From NCBI GenBank assembly GCA_036558905.1, contig DATBER010000017.1, positions 1-59,518 on the forward strand: 59,518 bases of DNA. Reading direction: 5' to 3'. The stretch comes from DASXRA01 sp036558905. GTDB taxonomy: Bacteria > Actinomycetota > Actinomycetes > Mycobacteriales > Jatrophihabitantaceae. Below are positions 16,804 through 25,257 of the stretch, one piece after another. The number at the start of each line of letters is the position of its first letter. Positions within the stretch are counted from its first letter, which is position 1. The notes under the pieces were generated by a model. That model was not told where the DNA came from. It ran no database searches and saw only the letters and a program-made list of their open reading frames with translations. A program made the position numbers and the translations under genes.

Positions 16804-17700
16804 CTACTGCTCGTCGCCCGTCGCGACCCGGCGGCTCGGGTCGGTGATCCATTCACTCCAGGATCCGGGATACAGCGCCGCCGTGACGCCGGCGACCTCG
16901 AGGCTGAGCACGGTGTGGGCCGCGGTGACGCCGGAGCCGCAATAGGCGCCGACACCCGGAGGCCCGGGGTGGGCACGGGCACCGCCACGGGCGTCGGCCG
17001 CGCTGTCGTCGGCGGCGGTGCGGGCGGCCTGGTCGGCGACGCCGAGGGCGGCGAACCGCCGGCGCAGCGAACCCGGGGCGAGGAAGCGGCCGTCGTCGCG
17101 GACATTGGCGGTCGTCGGGGCGTTCCGGGCGCCCGGGATGTGGCCGGCGACCGGATCGATCGGCTCGATCTCACCCCGGTAGCGCGGCGCGGCCCGGGCG
17201 TCGAGCAACACGCCGTCGTGGGCGAGCTTCGCCGCGGCGTCGGCGTCCAGCACGGGCATCGCGCCGGGCCGGACCGTGACCGTTCCCGGCGACCGGGGCC
17301 GAGCCGGGCCCGTCTCGAGCACACCCCCGGCCGCCGCCCAGGCGGCCAACCCACCGTCCAGGACTCGCACCGCCGAAAGGCCGGCCCAGCGCAGCACCCA
17401 CCAGGCCCGGGCTGCCGCCGTCGAGTCGGCGTCGTCGTAGACGACGACCCGCGCCCCGTCGTCGAGGCCCAGCTCGCGCAGGCGGCGCTGCAGCCGTTCG
17501 GGGTCGGGCAGCGGATGCCGCCCACCCCGCCCGGGCGGATCGGCGAAGTCGGCGTCGAGGTCCGTCCAGCACGCCCCGGGCAGGTGGCCGTCGAGGAACT
17601 CGGCGTACATGGACGGCCCGCCGAGCCGCCACCGCACGTCGAAGACGACCGTCTCGGCCAGGCGCTCGGCCAGCTCGCGCGGCTCGATCAGGGGCTGCAT
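16804..17700 (-). CDS. sseA: Thiosulfate/3-mercaptopyruvate sulfurtransferase (two rhodanese domains)
   Basis: A 298-residue tandem rhodanese. The N-terminal inactive domain has VVFDVRWRLGG and GHLPGACWTDLDADFADP; the C-terminal domain has LLDARAAPRYRGEIEPIDPVAGHIPGARNAP and the active-site loop YCGSGVTAAH with the catalytic Cys at about residue 254. The enzyme transfers sulfur from thiosulfate or 3-mercaptopyruvate to thiol acceptors or cyanide in the cytosol. A roughly 20-residue Ala/Asp-rich insert precedes the active-site strand. The ATG at 17700 has GGAGGTG 5-11 nt upstream. It is divergent from ideR, with 119 nt between. It lies between sigB and ideR, which are direct neighbours in mycobacteria. 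Confidence 0.87.
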   Translation of the reverse strand: MQPLIEPRELAERLAETVVFDVRWRLGGPSMYAEFLDGHLPGACWTDLDADFADPPGRGGRHPLPDPERLQRRLRELGLDDGARVVVYDDADSTAAARAWWVLRWAGLSAVRVLDGGLAAWAAAGGVLETGPARPRSPGTVTVRPGAMPVLDADAAAKLAHDGVLLDARAAPRYRGEIEPIDPVAGHIPGARNAPTTANVRDDGRFLAPGSLRRRFAALGVADQAARTAADDSAADARGGARAHPGPPGVGAYCGSGVTAAHTVLSLEVAGVTAALYPGSWSEWITDPSRRVATGDEQ

Positions 17701-17819
17701 CCACACCTCCGGGGCCGGCATCCGGCTTGGTCGGTACCGGCCCCGCCTGCGCCGGCACCCCACGACGTCCGCGGTCCGTTCTAACATGACAACAGTCACA
17801 GCAACCGGAGATTGGGCCC

Positions 17820-18545
17820 GTGAGCCACCACAGCGAACTCATCGACACGACCGAGATGTACTTGCGGACCGTGTACGAGCTGGAAGAGGAGGGTGTCGTC
17901 CCGCTGCGCGCGCGCATAGCGGAGCGGCTCAGCCAGAGCGGGCCGACCGTGAGCCAGACCGTCGCCCGCATGGAACGCGACGGGTTGCTGCATGTGGCCG
18001 ACGACCGGCACCTGCAGCTGTCCGAGCAAGGGCGTCGCGAGGCGATCGCCGTGATGCGCAAGCACCGGCTGGCCGAGCGGTTGCTGGCCGACGTGATCGG
18101 GCTGGACTGGGAGCACCTGCACATCGAGGCGTGCCGCTGGGAGCACGTGATGAGCGACGCGGTCGAGCGGCGCATCGTGGCGCTGCTCGACAAGCCACTG
18201 GTATGCCCGCACGGCAACCCGATCCCCGGGCTGGACGAGCTCGGACTGCCCTTCGCGACGACCGATCCGGGCACTGACGAACTGCTCACGTTGACCACCG
18301 CCGCCCAGCACCCGGGCGCGCTTGTGCGCGTCAACCGGATCAGCGAGCAGGTGCAGGCCAACGCCGAGCTGATGGGCCGGTTCAACGCGGCCGGTCTTCG
18401 TCCTGGCAAGACCCTGCATGCCGAGGGCACGGCAGCCGGCGTCGAGGTGTGGGACGGCGGTGACCGCACCACTTTCGACCAGTTCGCTGCAGACCACGTG
18501 TTCGTCGTGCTGGCCGGGAAGGCCACGGCGCGCCAGGTCGCCTGA
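17820..18545 (+). CDS. ideR: Iron-dependent repressor IdeR/DtxR
   Basis: A 241-residue metal-dependent repressor that shuts off iron-uptake genes when loaded with Fe(II). The N-terminal winged helix has LSQSGPTVSQTVARMERDGLL as recognition region. The metal ligands of M. tuberculosis IdeR are all present with a shift of 3: site 1 His82, Glu86, His101; site 2 Met13, Cys105, Glu108, His109. The dimerisation part carries CPHGNPIPG, and the SH3-like third domain ends DHVFVVLAGKA. The GTG at 17820 follows GGAG and gives the family N-terminus (ELIDTTEMYLRTVYELEEEG). The start region carries no recognisable iron box, so autoregulation is not supported here. Confidence 0.95.
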   Translation: MSHHSELIDTTEMYLRTVYELEEEGVVPLRARIAERLSQSGPTVSQTVARMERDGLLHVADDRHLQLSEQGRREAIAVMRKHRLAERLLADVIGLDWEHLHIEACRWEHVMSDAVERRIVALLDKPLVCPHGNPIPGLDELGLPFATTDPGTDELLTLTTAAQHPGALVRVNRISEQVQANAELMGRFNAAGLRPGKTLHAEGTAAGVEVWDGGDRTTFDQFAADHVFVVLAGKATARQVA

Positions 18546-18730
18546 CCGCGAGGGCCCGATCTGTTCCAGCCGCGCCGTGCGGCGTTGATCACCCGGCCGA
18601 TCGAGTAGTTCCAGTTAGACTTTGCTGACTTCCGCGAGCCGCCGCAGTCTCGCCTGCTGATCGCATCGGTCCGGCTTCGCCCTCCGGCCGATCCCGCGAT
18701 TCCCCCACGAGATCGGTGAGAGGTAGGCCG

Positions 18731-20197
18731 GTGGCTCACGACCCGCAGGGATTTCTCAAGCACGAGCGCGTCGACGTGCCCAAGCGCCCGGCCGCCGAGC
18801 GGGTACGGGACTGGCAGCCGATCTATCTGCGCCCCCGCGACGAGGTCGTAGCCGAGCAGGCGGCGCGGTGCATGGACTGCGGGGTGGCGTTCTGCCACGC
18901 CGGTTGCCCGCTGGGCAACTTGATCCCGGAGTGGAACGAGTTCGTGGCGCGCGACGACTACGTCAGCGCGAGTGAGCGCCTGCACGCGACGAACAACTTC
19001 CCCGAGTTCACCGGGTGGATCTGCCCGGCGCCCTGTGAGCCGGCCTGCGTGCTGTCCCTCAACACCGACCCGGTCACGATCAAGCAGGTCGAGATCTCCA
19101 TCGTCGAGAAGGCGTTCGCGCTGGACCTGCTGCCACCGCAGCCGGCGACCGGCCGAACCGGCAGGGCGGTGGCCGTCGTCGGCTCGGGACCGGCCGGCCT
19201 GGCCGCGGCCCAGCAGTTGACCCGGGCCGGCCACAACGTGACCGTGTACGAGCGCGACGACCGGCTGGGCGGCCTGCTGCGCTACGGGATCCCGGACTTC
19301 AAGATGCCCAAGGACATCATCGACCGGCGTATCGCGCAGATGGCCGCCGAGGGTACGACGTTCCGGGTCAGCTCGCCGATCGGCCCGGACGACGTCGCCC
19401 GCCTGCGCCAGGAGTTCGACGCCGTGGTGCTGGCGGTCGGCGCGCTGCGTCAGCGCGAGCTGACCAACCCGGGACGGCACCTGCGCGGCGTGCACCAGGC
19501 GATGGAGTTCCTGCCGCTGGGCAACCGCGTGCACGCCGGTGACGTCGACGAGCCGGCCATCACGGCCGAGGACAAGCACGTGATCATCATCGGCGGCGGC
19601 GACACGGCGGCCGACTGCCTGGGCACCGCGAACCGGCAGGGCGCGCGCTCGGTGACGGTGCTCGACCACAACCCGCGGCCCGAGCCGCGAACCAGCCTGG
19701 TCAACCCGATCTGGCCGTCGGCGCCGAGCACCCGCGGCGTCTCACCGGCCCACGACGAGGGCGTGCACGAGGCCTGGTCGCGCGAGGTCGTCGAATTCGT
19801 GGACGACGGCCACGGCGCGCTGCGGGCGGTGCTGGTCGAGGAGGTCGAGATCGTCCGGGTACGGGGCCTGCGCGAGTTCCGCCCGGTGCCCGGATCGCGT
19901 ATCGAGCTGCCCGCCGGGCTGGTGCTGCTGGCCGCCGGGTTCGTCGGTACCGACGTGCCCGACCTGCTCGACGCGCTCGAGGTCGAGCAGCACGCGGATC
20001 GGGGCACCGCGAGCGTGGACAGCCGGTGGCGGACCACCGCCGAGGGCGTCTACGCCTGCGGGGACGCCACCCGCGGGGCCAGCCTGGTCGTCTGGGCGAT
20101 CGCCGAGGGACGAGCCTGCGCGGCAGCCGTGGACGAGGCGCTGACCGGAGGATCCGAGCTGCCCCGGCCGGTGCCACCGCACGCCGCCGCGCTGTAG
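18731..20197 (+). CDS. gltD: Glutamate synthase small subunit (GltD)
   Basis: A 488-residue NADPH-dependent flavoprotein. The N-terminal Fe-S domain has Cys47, Cys50, Cys55 and Cys59 (CMDCGVAFCHAGCP) and a second cluster CPAPCEPAC around residues 102-110. The FAD-binding loop is GSGPAGLAAAQQL (about 152) and the NADPH loop GGGDTAADCLGTA (about 292). The active glutamate synthase pairs this subunit with GltB, which makes glutamate from glutamine and 2-oxoglutarate. gltB is not next to it: ideR precedes it by 185 nt. The family also includes stand-alone oxidoreductases, so the partner is uncertain. The GTG at 18731 follows GAGAGG. The leader contains an imperfect hairpin at about 18665-18692. 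Confidence 0.9.
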   Translation: MAHDPQGFLKHERVDVPKRPAAERVRDWQPIYLRPRDEVVAEQAARCMDCGVAFCHAGCPLGNLIPEWNEFVARDDYVSASERLHATNNFPEFTGWICPAPCEPACVLSLNTDPVTIKQVEISIVEKAFALDLLPPQPATGRTGRAVAVVGSGPAGLAAAQQLTRAGHNVTVYERDDRLGGLLRYGIPDFKMPKDIIDRRIAQMAAEGTTFRVSSPIGPDDVARLRQEFDAVVLAVGALRQRELTNPGRHLRGVHQAMEFLPLGNRVHAGDVDEPAITAEDKHVIIIGGGDTAADCLGTANRQGARSVTVLDHNPRPEPRTSLVNPIWPSAPSTRGVSPAHDEGVHEAWSREVVEFVDDGHGALRAVLVEEVEIVRVRGLREFRPVPGSRIELPAGLVLLAAGFVGTDVPDLLDALEVEQHADRGTASVDSRWRTTAEGVYACGDATRGASLVVWAIAEGRACAAAVDEALTGGSELPRPVPPHAAAL

Positions 20198-20215
20198 GCG
20201 CGGTAGCCGCACCGC

Positions 20216-21250
20216 TCAGGCCGACGTGGGCATGCGCAGCCGCGGGGTGCGGTGCGGGTCCAGCCCGTGCTGGAGCGCGCCCAGCAGCAGTTCCGCCGCG
20301 GTGTAGTCGGGGTCGCTCGCGAGCGCCCGCTCGGCCGCAATGCCGGCGAGGGGACCACGGCCGTCGCGCCAGGAGGCCCAGCCGTACAGGAACAGCGGCG
20401 CGGCGTCGTAGGGCGGAGGCAGCCGTCGGGCCAGCTCGCGCCACAGCGCCCGCCCGTCGAGACGGCCCTGATCGACGGCCAGCCACACCGCATCGCGGAT
20501 CGGCGTCTCGGCCAGCGCGACCGCGAATCGGCACGCCTCGTCGTCGCTCAGCTCACCCTCGGGGAAGAGCGATCTGTCCGCCTCGCGGGCCGCGGCGAAG
20601 ATGGCCCGCTTGACCGAGCGCCGCCGGCGCCCGTCGTAGCCTCCCACGACGGCCGAGACGGCGAGATTTTCGTGTTCGGCGATCGCCGGTTCGAGCAGCG
20701 CCCGCTGCCCCGTGTCGTACGGCTCGAGCTGCGCCACCAGCTCGTCGCGGTCGGCCAGCGCCACGAGGCCGGCGTATGTGGCGGCGGCCCGGGTGGGTGA
20801 CGTGTCGCCGGGCAGCGGCCGGCCCTCGTCCGGGCAGCAGTCGTCGTCGGTGCACCCGTAGGACCACCACCGCCCGTCGGCGACGAGCACCACTTCGACC
20901 AGCTCGATACCGAATCGTTCGGTGCCGGCGCCGAGGTCGTGGACCAGCTCGCCGTGCGGCAGGTCGCGCTTGGCCACCTGGTGCGGCGGATCGGCGTAGA
21001 CGGCCGCGACCGCCCGGGTGGCCTGGCTGGTGGCCAGCACGCGCAGGGTCTCGGCGAGAACGGTGGGATCGGTCAGATCGTCGAGATCGACGCGGGCCGT
21101 GACCGTGATGCGGATGTCGGCCAGGCCGACGACCACCAGGCTGGCGCGCGGATGGAAGCCGAGCAGGTACGGGATCGCCTCGATCAGATCGCCCGGGTTG
21201 CGTACTCGCAGCACGCTGGTGGGGTCGGAGACGCTGGTCGTGTCTGTCAT
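20216..21250 (-). CDS. DUF4192 family protein
   Basis: A 344-residue cytosolic protein of the actinobacterial DUF4192 family. The diagnostic opening is present (VLRVRNPGDLIEAIPYLLGFHPRASLVVVGL), followed by an alpha/beta first half and a helical second half ending in a TPR-like stretch (RALASDPDYTAAELLLGALQHGLDP). Function is unknown. A Cys-rich CTDDDCCP segment lies in the middle. The ATG at 21250 gives the usual family start; longer in-frame starts lack similarity. It is convergent with gltD, with 18 nt between the stops. Confidence 0.82.
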   Translation of the reverse strand: MTDTTSVSDPTSVLRVRNPGDLIEAIPYLLGFHPRASLVVVGLADIRITVTARVDLDDLTDPTVLAETLRVLATSQATRAVAAVYADPPHQVAKRDLPHGELVHDLGAGTERFGIELVEVVLVADGRWWSYGCTDDDCCPDEGRPLPGDTSPTRAAATYAGLVALADRDELVAQLEPYDTGQRALLEPAIAEHENLAVSAVVGGYDGRRRRSVKRAIFAAAREADRSLFPEGELSDDEACRFAVALAETPIRDAVWLAVDQGRLDGRALWRELARRLPPPYDAAPLFLYGWASWRDGRGPLAGIAAERALASDPDYTAAELLLGALQHGLDPHRTPRLRMPTSA

Positions 21251-21383
21251 GACGACGACTCTGGTCCGGCAAGCCGGTCGGCGGGCGCGCGACGGCTCGG
21301 CTGTGGACGGCCGGCCGGGTTGTGGACGGCGAACGCGAAACTTGTCGGGAAGGCGTGCTAGATGGGTGACCCGAGCCGGTGGC

Positions 21384-21980
21384 TCAGTGCAGCGCGCCGG
21401 ACCGCCACGCCGCCGCCGCGGCGGCCAGGTCGCGCGCCACGCGGTCGTTGCGCGGGGCGAGATCGGGGCCTGCGGCCAGCCGGCCTTCGCGTCGTCCGAC
21501 GGCGATGACCCGGAAGAACGCGGCGGCCCGGTCGAGGGCGATCGCGAAGTCGCCGCCGTACGCGCTGCCCAGGATCGAGTCAGCCAGCCGCAGCATCGCC
21601 TCACCGTCGGGCGCATGCTCGGCGCCCGCCACCACCGCGTCGGGCGCCGCGTAGGGCTCGCCGTAGCGCCAGAGCCGGGCCACCTCGTCGGGGGTGGACC
21701 GGCACCACTGCCGCAGCAGGTACAGGATCCACAGCGCGCCGGGCAGGCTCACCGGGTCGCAGTCGCGCCAGAGCTCGGCCAGCGTATCGATGCCGACCGA
21801 GTCGGCCAGGGCCACCAGACGATCGCGCTCGCCCTCGGCCGCGGCGTCGAGAAGCGCCTGCGCGGCGGCACTGGCCACTTCGGAGCGGCTGCGGGGCGAT
21901 ACGCCGCCGGCCGAGTCGATCAGCTCGGTCAGGTCCGCGTAGCGCGCCGGACGATGCGGCCGCCTGGGGGCTTCACTCAT
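21384..21980 (-). CDS. Conserved unknown protein
   Basis: A 198-residue, mostly helical, cytosolic protein that I cannot assign. It has an N-terminal PHRPARYADLTELIDSAGGVSPRSR, a central LPGALWILYLLRQWCRSTPDEVARLWRYGE and an Ala-rich C-terminus. It looks like a conserved actinobacterial protein rather than a chance frame, because AAGGAGG lies 11 nt before the ATG at 21980 and codon use is typical. It is divergent from the NUDIX gene. A 14-bp inverted repeat (22018-22060) lies in its probable leader. Confidence 0.7.
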   Translation of the reverse strand: MSEAPRRPHRPARYADLTELIDSAGGVSPRSRSEVASAAAQALLDAAAEGERDRLVALADSVGIDTLAELWRDCDPVSLPGALWILYLLRQWCRSTPDEVARLWRYGEPYAAPDAVVAGAEHAPDGEAMLRLADSILGSAYGGDFAIALDRAAAFFRVIAVGRREGRLAAGPDLAPRNDRVARDLAAAAAAWRSGALH

Positions 21981-22017
21981 CCCAGCCACCTCCTTCCGGC
22001 TCGTCCGATCACGACAG

Positions 22018-22060
22018 TGTCTCTCGGATCCGCCTCGGCAATACCCGGATCCAAGAGACA
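22018..22060. repeat. Long inverted repeat in the divergent promoter region
   Basis: TGTCTCTCGGATCC (22018-22031) and GGATCCAAGAGACA (22047-22060) are complementary except for one G-U type position, with a 15-nt spacer. It lies 38 nt upstream of the unknown gene that starts at 21980, in a region with no other gene. It could be a dimeric-repressor operator or an RNA leader hairpin. The rest of the gap (to 22234) shows nothing else recognisable. Confidence 0.7.
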
Positions 22061-22234
22061 TCCCTAGCCTATGGGCTCACACCGACCACCAGGTACCGTT
22101 GAAAGGGACGTCGGCCCGACCCATGGCCCCCGGTCCCACATTTGCCGCCGCGAGCGGCCTTGCGCCGAGAGGCGACCTTGGCGGGCCGACGTCAACCACG
22201 AGCCGTTGCTCCCGGCGACGGGATGGGACAGCGC

Positions 22235-23131
22235 ATGGGCAGTGACGGCAACGGCTGGGTGCACTGCGCGCTCGGGCACCGGCACTGGGGCCTGTTCGGC
22301 GCGGCCGGCCTGCTCATCCACGACGGGCAGCGCGTCGTCCTGCAGCACCGCGCGCCGTGGACCCACGAGGGCGGCACCTGGGCACTGCCCGGCGGCGCCC
22401 GGGACAGCCATGAGGACGTCGTCATCGCCGCATTGCGCGAGGCCCACGAGGAGGCAGCGCTCGAAGCCGACTCCGTGACGCCGCTCGGCTGGTGGCGCGA
22501 CGATCACGGCGGCTGGTCCTACACCACGATCGTGGCCCAACCGCGTCGTGAGCTGCACCCGCGCGCCGCCAACCCGGAGAGCACCGAGATCCGCTGGTGG
22601 CCGGTCGCAGACGTCGACCGGCTGCCCCTGCATCACGGCTTCGCAGCCGCGTGGCCCGCGCTGCGCGAGCCACCGGACCGGCTGGCGCTGATCGTCGACG
22701 GGGCGAACGTCGTGGGCTCGCGCCCGGACGGCTGGTGGCACGACCGGCTCGGCGCCGCCCGCCGGCTGCGCGACGAACTCGGCCCCGTCGCCCGCGAGGG
22801 CATCATCGCGGCGGCGCTGCCCGGTGACGCCACCGGCCTGGCCGGGCTGTATCCCGAGATCACGCTCGTCGTCGAGGGCGCGGCCCGCCCGCTGGCCGAC
22901 GAGCCGGTGGCGGGCCAGCACTGGTGGGACGCCGCTTTGGTGGTGCTCGCTGCGCCCCGCGACGGCGACACAGCCGTCATCGAGGCAGCCCGCGACTCGG
23001 CCGCAGCCGGCCGCCCAACCGTCGTGGTCAGCGCGGATCGTGGCCTGCGCGCCCGCCTCCACGACGCTGTGCACGGGGTCGGCCCGAGCTGGCTGCCCGA
23101 CCGATCGACGGCCGAGACCAGCGCCGGCTGA
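22235..23131 (+). CDS. NUDIX hydrolase fused to a NYN/PIN-like domain
   Basis: A 298-residue two-domain protein. Residues 12-140 form a NUDIX domain with a near-perfect Nudix box (GARDSHE, seven residues, REAHEEA) and LPGG just before it, so a nucleoside-diphosphate-X substrate is expected. Residues 148-298 look like a NYN/PIN nuclease-type domain: LALIVDGANVVGSRPDGWW with the first acidic residue, VLAAPRDGDTAVIEAARD, and VVVSADRGLRARLHDAV with the late Asp. This joins nucleotide hydrolysis with a putative ribonuclease. The fusion occurs in other actinobacteria. The ATG at 22235 is preferred; one at 22223 is also possible. Confidence 0.78.
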   Translation: MGSDGNGWVHCALGHRHWGLFGAAGLLIHDGQRVVLQHRAPWTHEGGTWALPGGARDSHEDVVIAALREAHEEAALEADSVTPLGWWRDDHGGWSYTTIVAQPRRELHPRAANPESTEIRWWPVADVDRLPLHHGFAAAWPALREPPDRLALIVDGANVVGSRPDGWWHDRLGAARRLRDELGPVAREGIIAAALPGDATGLAGLYPEITLVVEGAARPLADEPVAGQHWWDAALVVLAAPRDGDTAVIEAARDSAAAGRPTVVVSADRGLRARLHDAVHGVGPSWLPDRSTAETSAG

Positions 23132-23142
23132 GCCCCGGGCGA

Positions 23143-25257
23143 TCAGCGGCCGAGGCGCCGGGCCCCACCCCCGAACCCGCCCCCGCCGCCGAAACCGCTG
23201 TTGCCGCCGAACAGGCCGCCCCGGTTCGGGGTCGTGTTGCCCGACGGCAGCGGCTGCCCGAGGTCGGCGAGCACCACCTGGTCGCCCGCCGAGAGCCCAG
23301 ACGTGATCTGGGTCAGCTCCAGTCCCGCGGCGCCGACCTCGACCGGCACCGTCGTCGGCTTGCCCTTGCGAAGCGCCGTCACCGTCGCGCGCGCTCCGGT
23401 CCGATGCACTGCCGAGGTCGGCACGGTCAGCACATCGCCGACCTCGGCGACCACGATCGACACGCTCGCCCCGCTTCCGTCGTAGAGCTGGGCGCTGGCC
23501 GGGTCGAGCAGCACCTTGACCGGGTAGGTGGTGGTCGATCCGGTCGTGCTGTTCAGCACCCCGATCGACGACACCTTGCCGGTCTGCGCCGCGGGGACCC
23601 CGTCGACCTTGACGTCGACGTGGTCGCCCACCTTCACCCGGTCGACATCGCTCAGGCTCACGGTGGTGGTGACCTGCTTGGCGCCGGTGCCCACCACGGT
23701 GATCGTTGCCGAGGACGACGACGCGCCGACGGCGGATCCCGGCGTGATGCCGACGGCGGCGACCGTGCCGCGGATGGGCGAGGTCAGGGTGGCCTGGTCG
23801 AGGTTCTGCTGGGCCACGGCCACCTGAGCGTCGGCGGCGTCGATGGCGGCCTGGTCGGCGGCCAGCTGCTGCGCGGTGACGGGACGTCCGGACGATCCCC
23901 GCCCGGACGAGCCGGAACCCGACGAACCGGATCCCGACGAACCGGAACCGCCGCCCGACTTGGGGAACTGACCGGCCGACGAGCCTGAACCCCGCCTGCC
24001 GCCCGAGCCGGACGAGCCGCCCGCGCCGAACGAGCCTGAGCCGCCGGCCTTCTTCCCCCCTGATCGCGGTGCGCCGCCCGACCCGGACCCCTTTCCGGGT
24101 CCCCCGCCCGAGCCGGACGACGCGCCGGAGCCCGACCCGGAGCCGGAGCCCGAGCCGGACGAGCCAGCCGCCGCCAGGTTCTGCACGGCGACGTTCAGGT
24201 CCTGCTCGGCGGCGTCCAGCGTCGTACCGAGCGTCTTGAGATAGCTGTCCGACCCGGAGCCGGACGCGCTGCCGAACTTGGCCACGATGGCCCCGATCGC
24301 GGTGGCGCAGGCTGTCGCGTCGACGGAGTCGGCCGGCGTCGCCGGCTGGATCTTGACCGTGTAGGCGTTGCCCGGCGTGAGCCCGGTGAACGAGTACGGG
24401 CCCTGCTGGCTGGCCACCTGGGTGTCGCCGTTGAAGAGCGTGACGGTGTCGTCGGCCCCGGCCGTCCCGGCCACGGTGCCGTTCTGGTCGGCGGTAGTCG
24501 AGTACGTGATGAGCGGCGGTGTGGCCGCCTTCGTCGGCGCGCAGCCGCCACCTTGCCCGGTCAGCGACCGCAGGTCCGCGCCCAGGTCGGTCAATTCCTG
24601 GTCCAGGGCGGCCTGGGCCTGGCTGACCTGCTTCTGCGCGTCCTTTACAGCCTGGCTGAGCTTCGCGGTCGGCGACGAGCCGCTCGAGCGCGATGCCGAC
24701 CCGGACGGCTGAGCCGCGGGCGCCGCCGACCCCGACGGTGCCGATCCGGACGGTGCCGACCCGGACGGTGCGTCGAGCGGCCGGTCCGCGAACGAGTCGG
24801 TCGTGACCGAGCCATCCGAAGCGGAAGACGAGGAAGAGGTGCCCGACGCCTGCGCCTCCTCGTCCGCCGCGAGCGTCTGCTTGGCCTGGGCGAGCTGGGC
24901 GTTCGCCGAGTTCAGGCTCTGCTGCAGGCTGCTCGTGTCCAGGCTGGCCAGCTGCGCTCCCCCGACCACCTGGTCGCCCACCTCGACGTCGACCTTGGCC
25001 ACCGTGCCGGAAACCGGGAACGACACGGTGGACGTGGCGACCGTGGACACCGTGCCGACCGAGTCGACCGTCTGCGTGACCGAGCCGTTCTCGGCGTGGG
25101 CCACGCGGAAGGACGGGCCGTCGTCCGTCGTCATGGCGACCCCGACGCCGGTGCCGACCCCGGCGACCACCACGCCGGCCGTCGCCCCGGCGATGACCCG
25201 GCGGCGACGCTGCCGGCGCCGTCGGCGCTCGCGGGCGGCGCGGGTACCGTCAGCCAT
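23143..25257 (-). CDS. MacA-like adaptor protein with giant hairpin insertion
   Basis: A 704-residue membrane-anchored adaptor of the HlyD/MacA type. After a basic N-terminus and one membrane helix (residues 20-43) come a biotinyl-lipoyl half (VSFPVSGTVAKVDVEVGDQVVGGAQLASLDTS) and the first coiled-coil arm. The second arm and lipoyl half appear only about 390 residues later (AIDAADAQVAVAQQNLDQATLTSPIRGTVAAV). The insertion holds Ser/Gly/Pro-rich repeats, a fibronectin-type-III-like domain (about 235-315) and an (SG)n tract. Beta-barrel and membrane-proximal domains follow, and a Gly/Phe-rich tail. It is last in a five-gene minus-strand operon and overlaps the lipoprotein gene by 8 nt. Confidence 0.85.
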   Translation of the reverse strand: MADGTRAARERRRRRQRRRRVIAGATAGVVVAGVGTGVGVAMTTDDGPSFRVAHAENGSVTQTVDSVGTVSTVATSTVSFPVSGTVAKVDVEVGDQVVGGAQLASLDTSSLQQSLNSANAQLAQAKQTLAADEEAQASGTSSSSSASDGSVTTDSFADRPLDAPSGSAPSGSAPSGSAAPAAQPSGSASRSSGSSPTAKLSQAVKDAQKQVSQAQAALDQELTDLGADLRSLTGQGGGCAPTKAATPPLITYSTTADQNGTVAGTAGADDTVTLFNGDTQVASQQGPYSFTGLTPGNAYTVKIQPATPADSVDATACATAIGAIVAKFGSASGSGSDSYLKTLGTTLDAAEQDLNVAVQNLAAAGSSGSGSGSGSGSGASSGSGGGPGKGSGSGGAPRSGGKKAGGSGSFGAGGSSGSGGRRGSGSSAGQFPKSGGGSGSSGSGSSGSGSSGRGSSGRPVTAQQLAADQAAIDAADAQVAVAQQNLDQATLTSPIRGTVAAVGITPGSAVGASSSSATITVVGTGAKQVTTTVSLSDVDRVKVGDHVDVKVDGVPAAQTGKVSSIGVLNSTTGSTTTYPVKVLLDPASAQLYDGSGASVSIVVAEVGDVLTVPTSAVHRTGARATVTALRKGKPTTVPVEVGAAGLELTQITSGLSAGDQVVLADLGQPLPSGNTTPNRGGLFGGNSGFGGGGGFGGGARRLGR
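24726..24770 (-). repeat. 15-bp tandem repeat encoding PSGSA
   Basis: Three units of 15 bp (24726-24740, 24741-24755, 24756-24770), differing by one or two bases, encode PSGSA three times in the first low-complexity segment of the adaptor. They indicate slippage-driven length variation. Confidence 0.85.

Noticed and set aside
17701..17819. Possible iron box upstream of ideR
   Set aside because: I found no TTAGG-type dyad; only a weak TAACAT -10-like element at about 17782.
24060..24170. Gly/Ser repeats taken as a possible CRISPR or structural DNA repeat
   Set aside because: The periodicity is explained by codons for Ser-Gly in frame; units are not conserved with spacers.
23143..25257. Second adaptor as a PE-PGRS-like surface protein
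   Set aside because: The lipoyl halves, hairpin arms and C-terminal barrel clearly belong to the MacA/HlyD family, and the Gly/Ser tract is an insertion.
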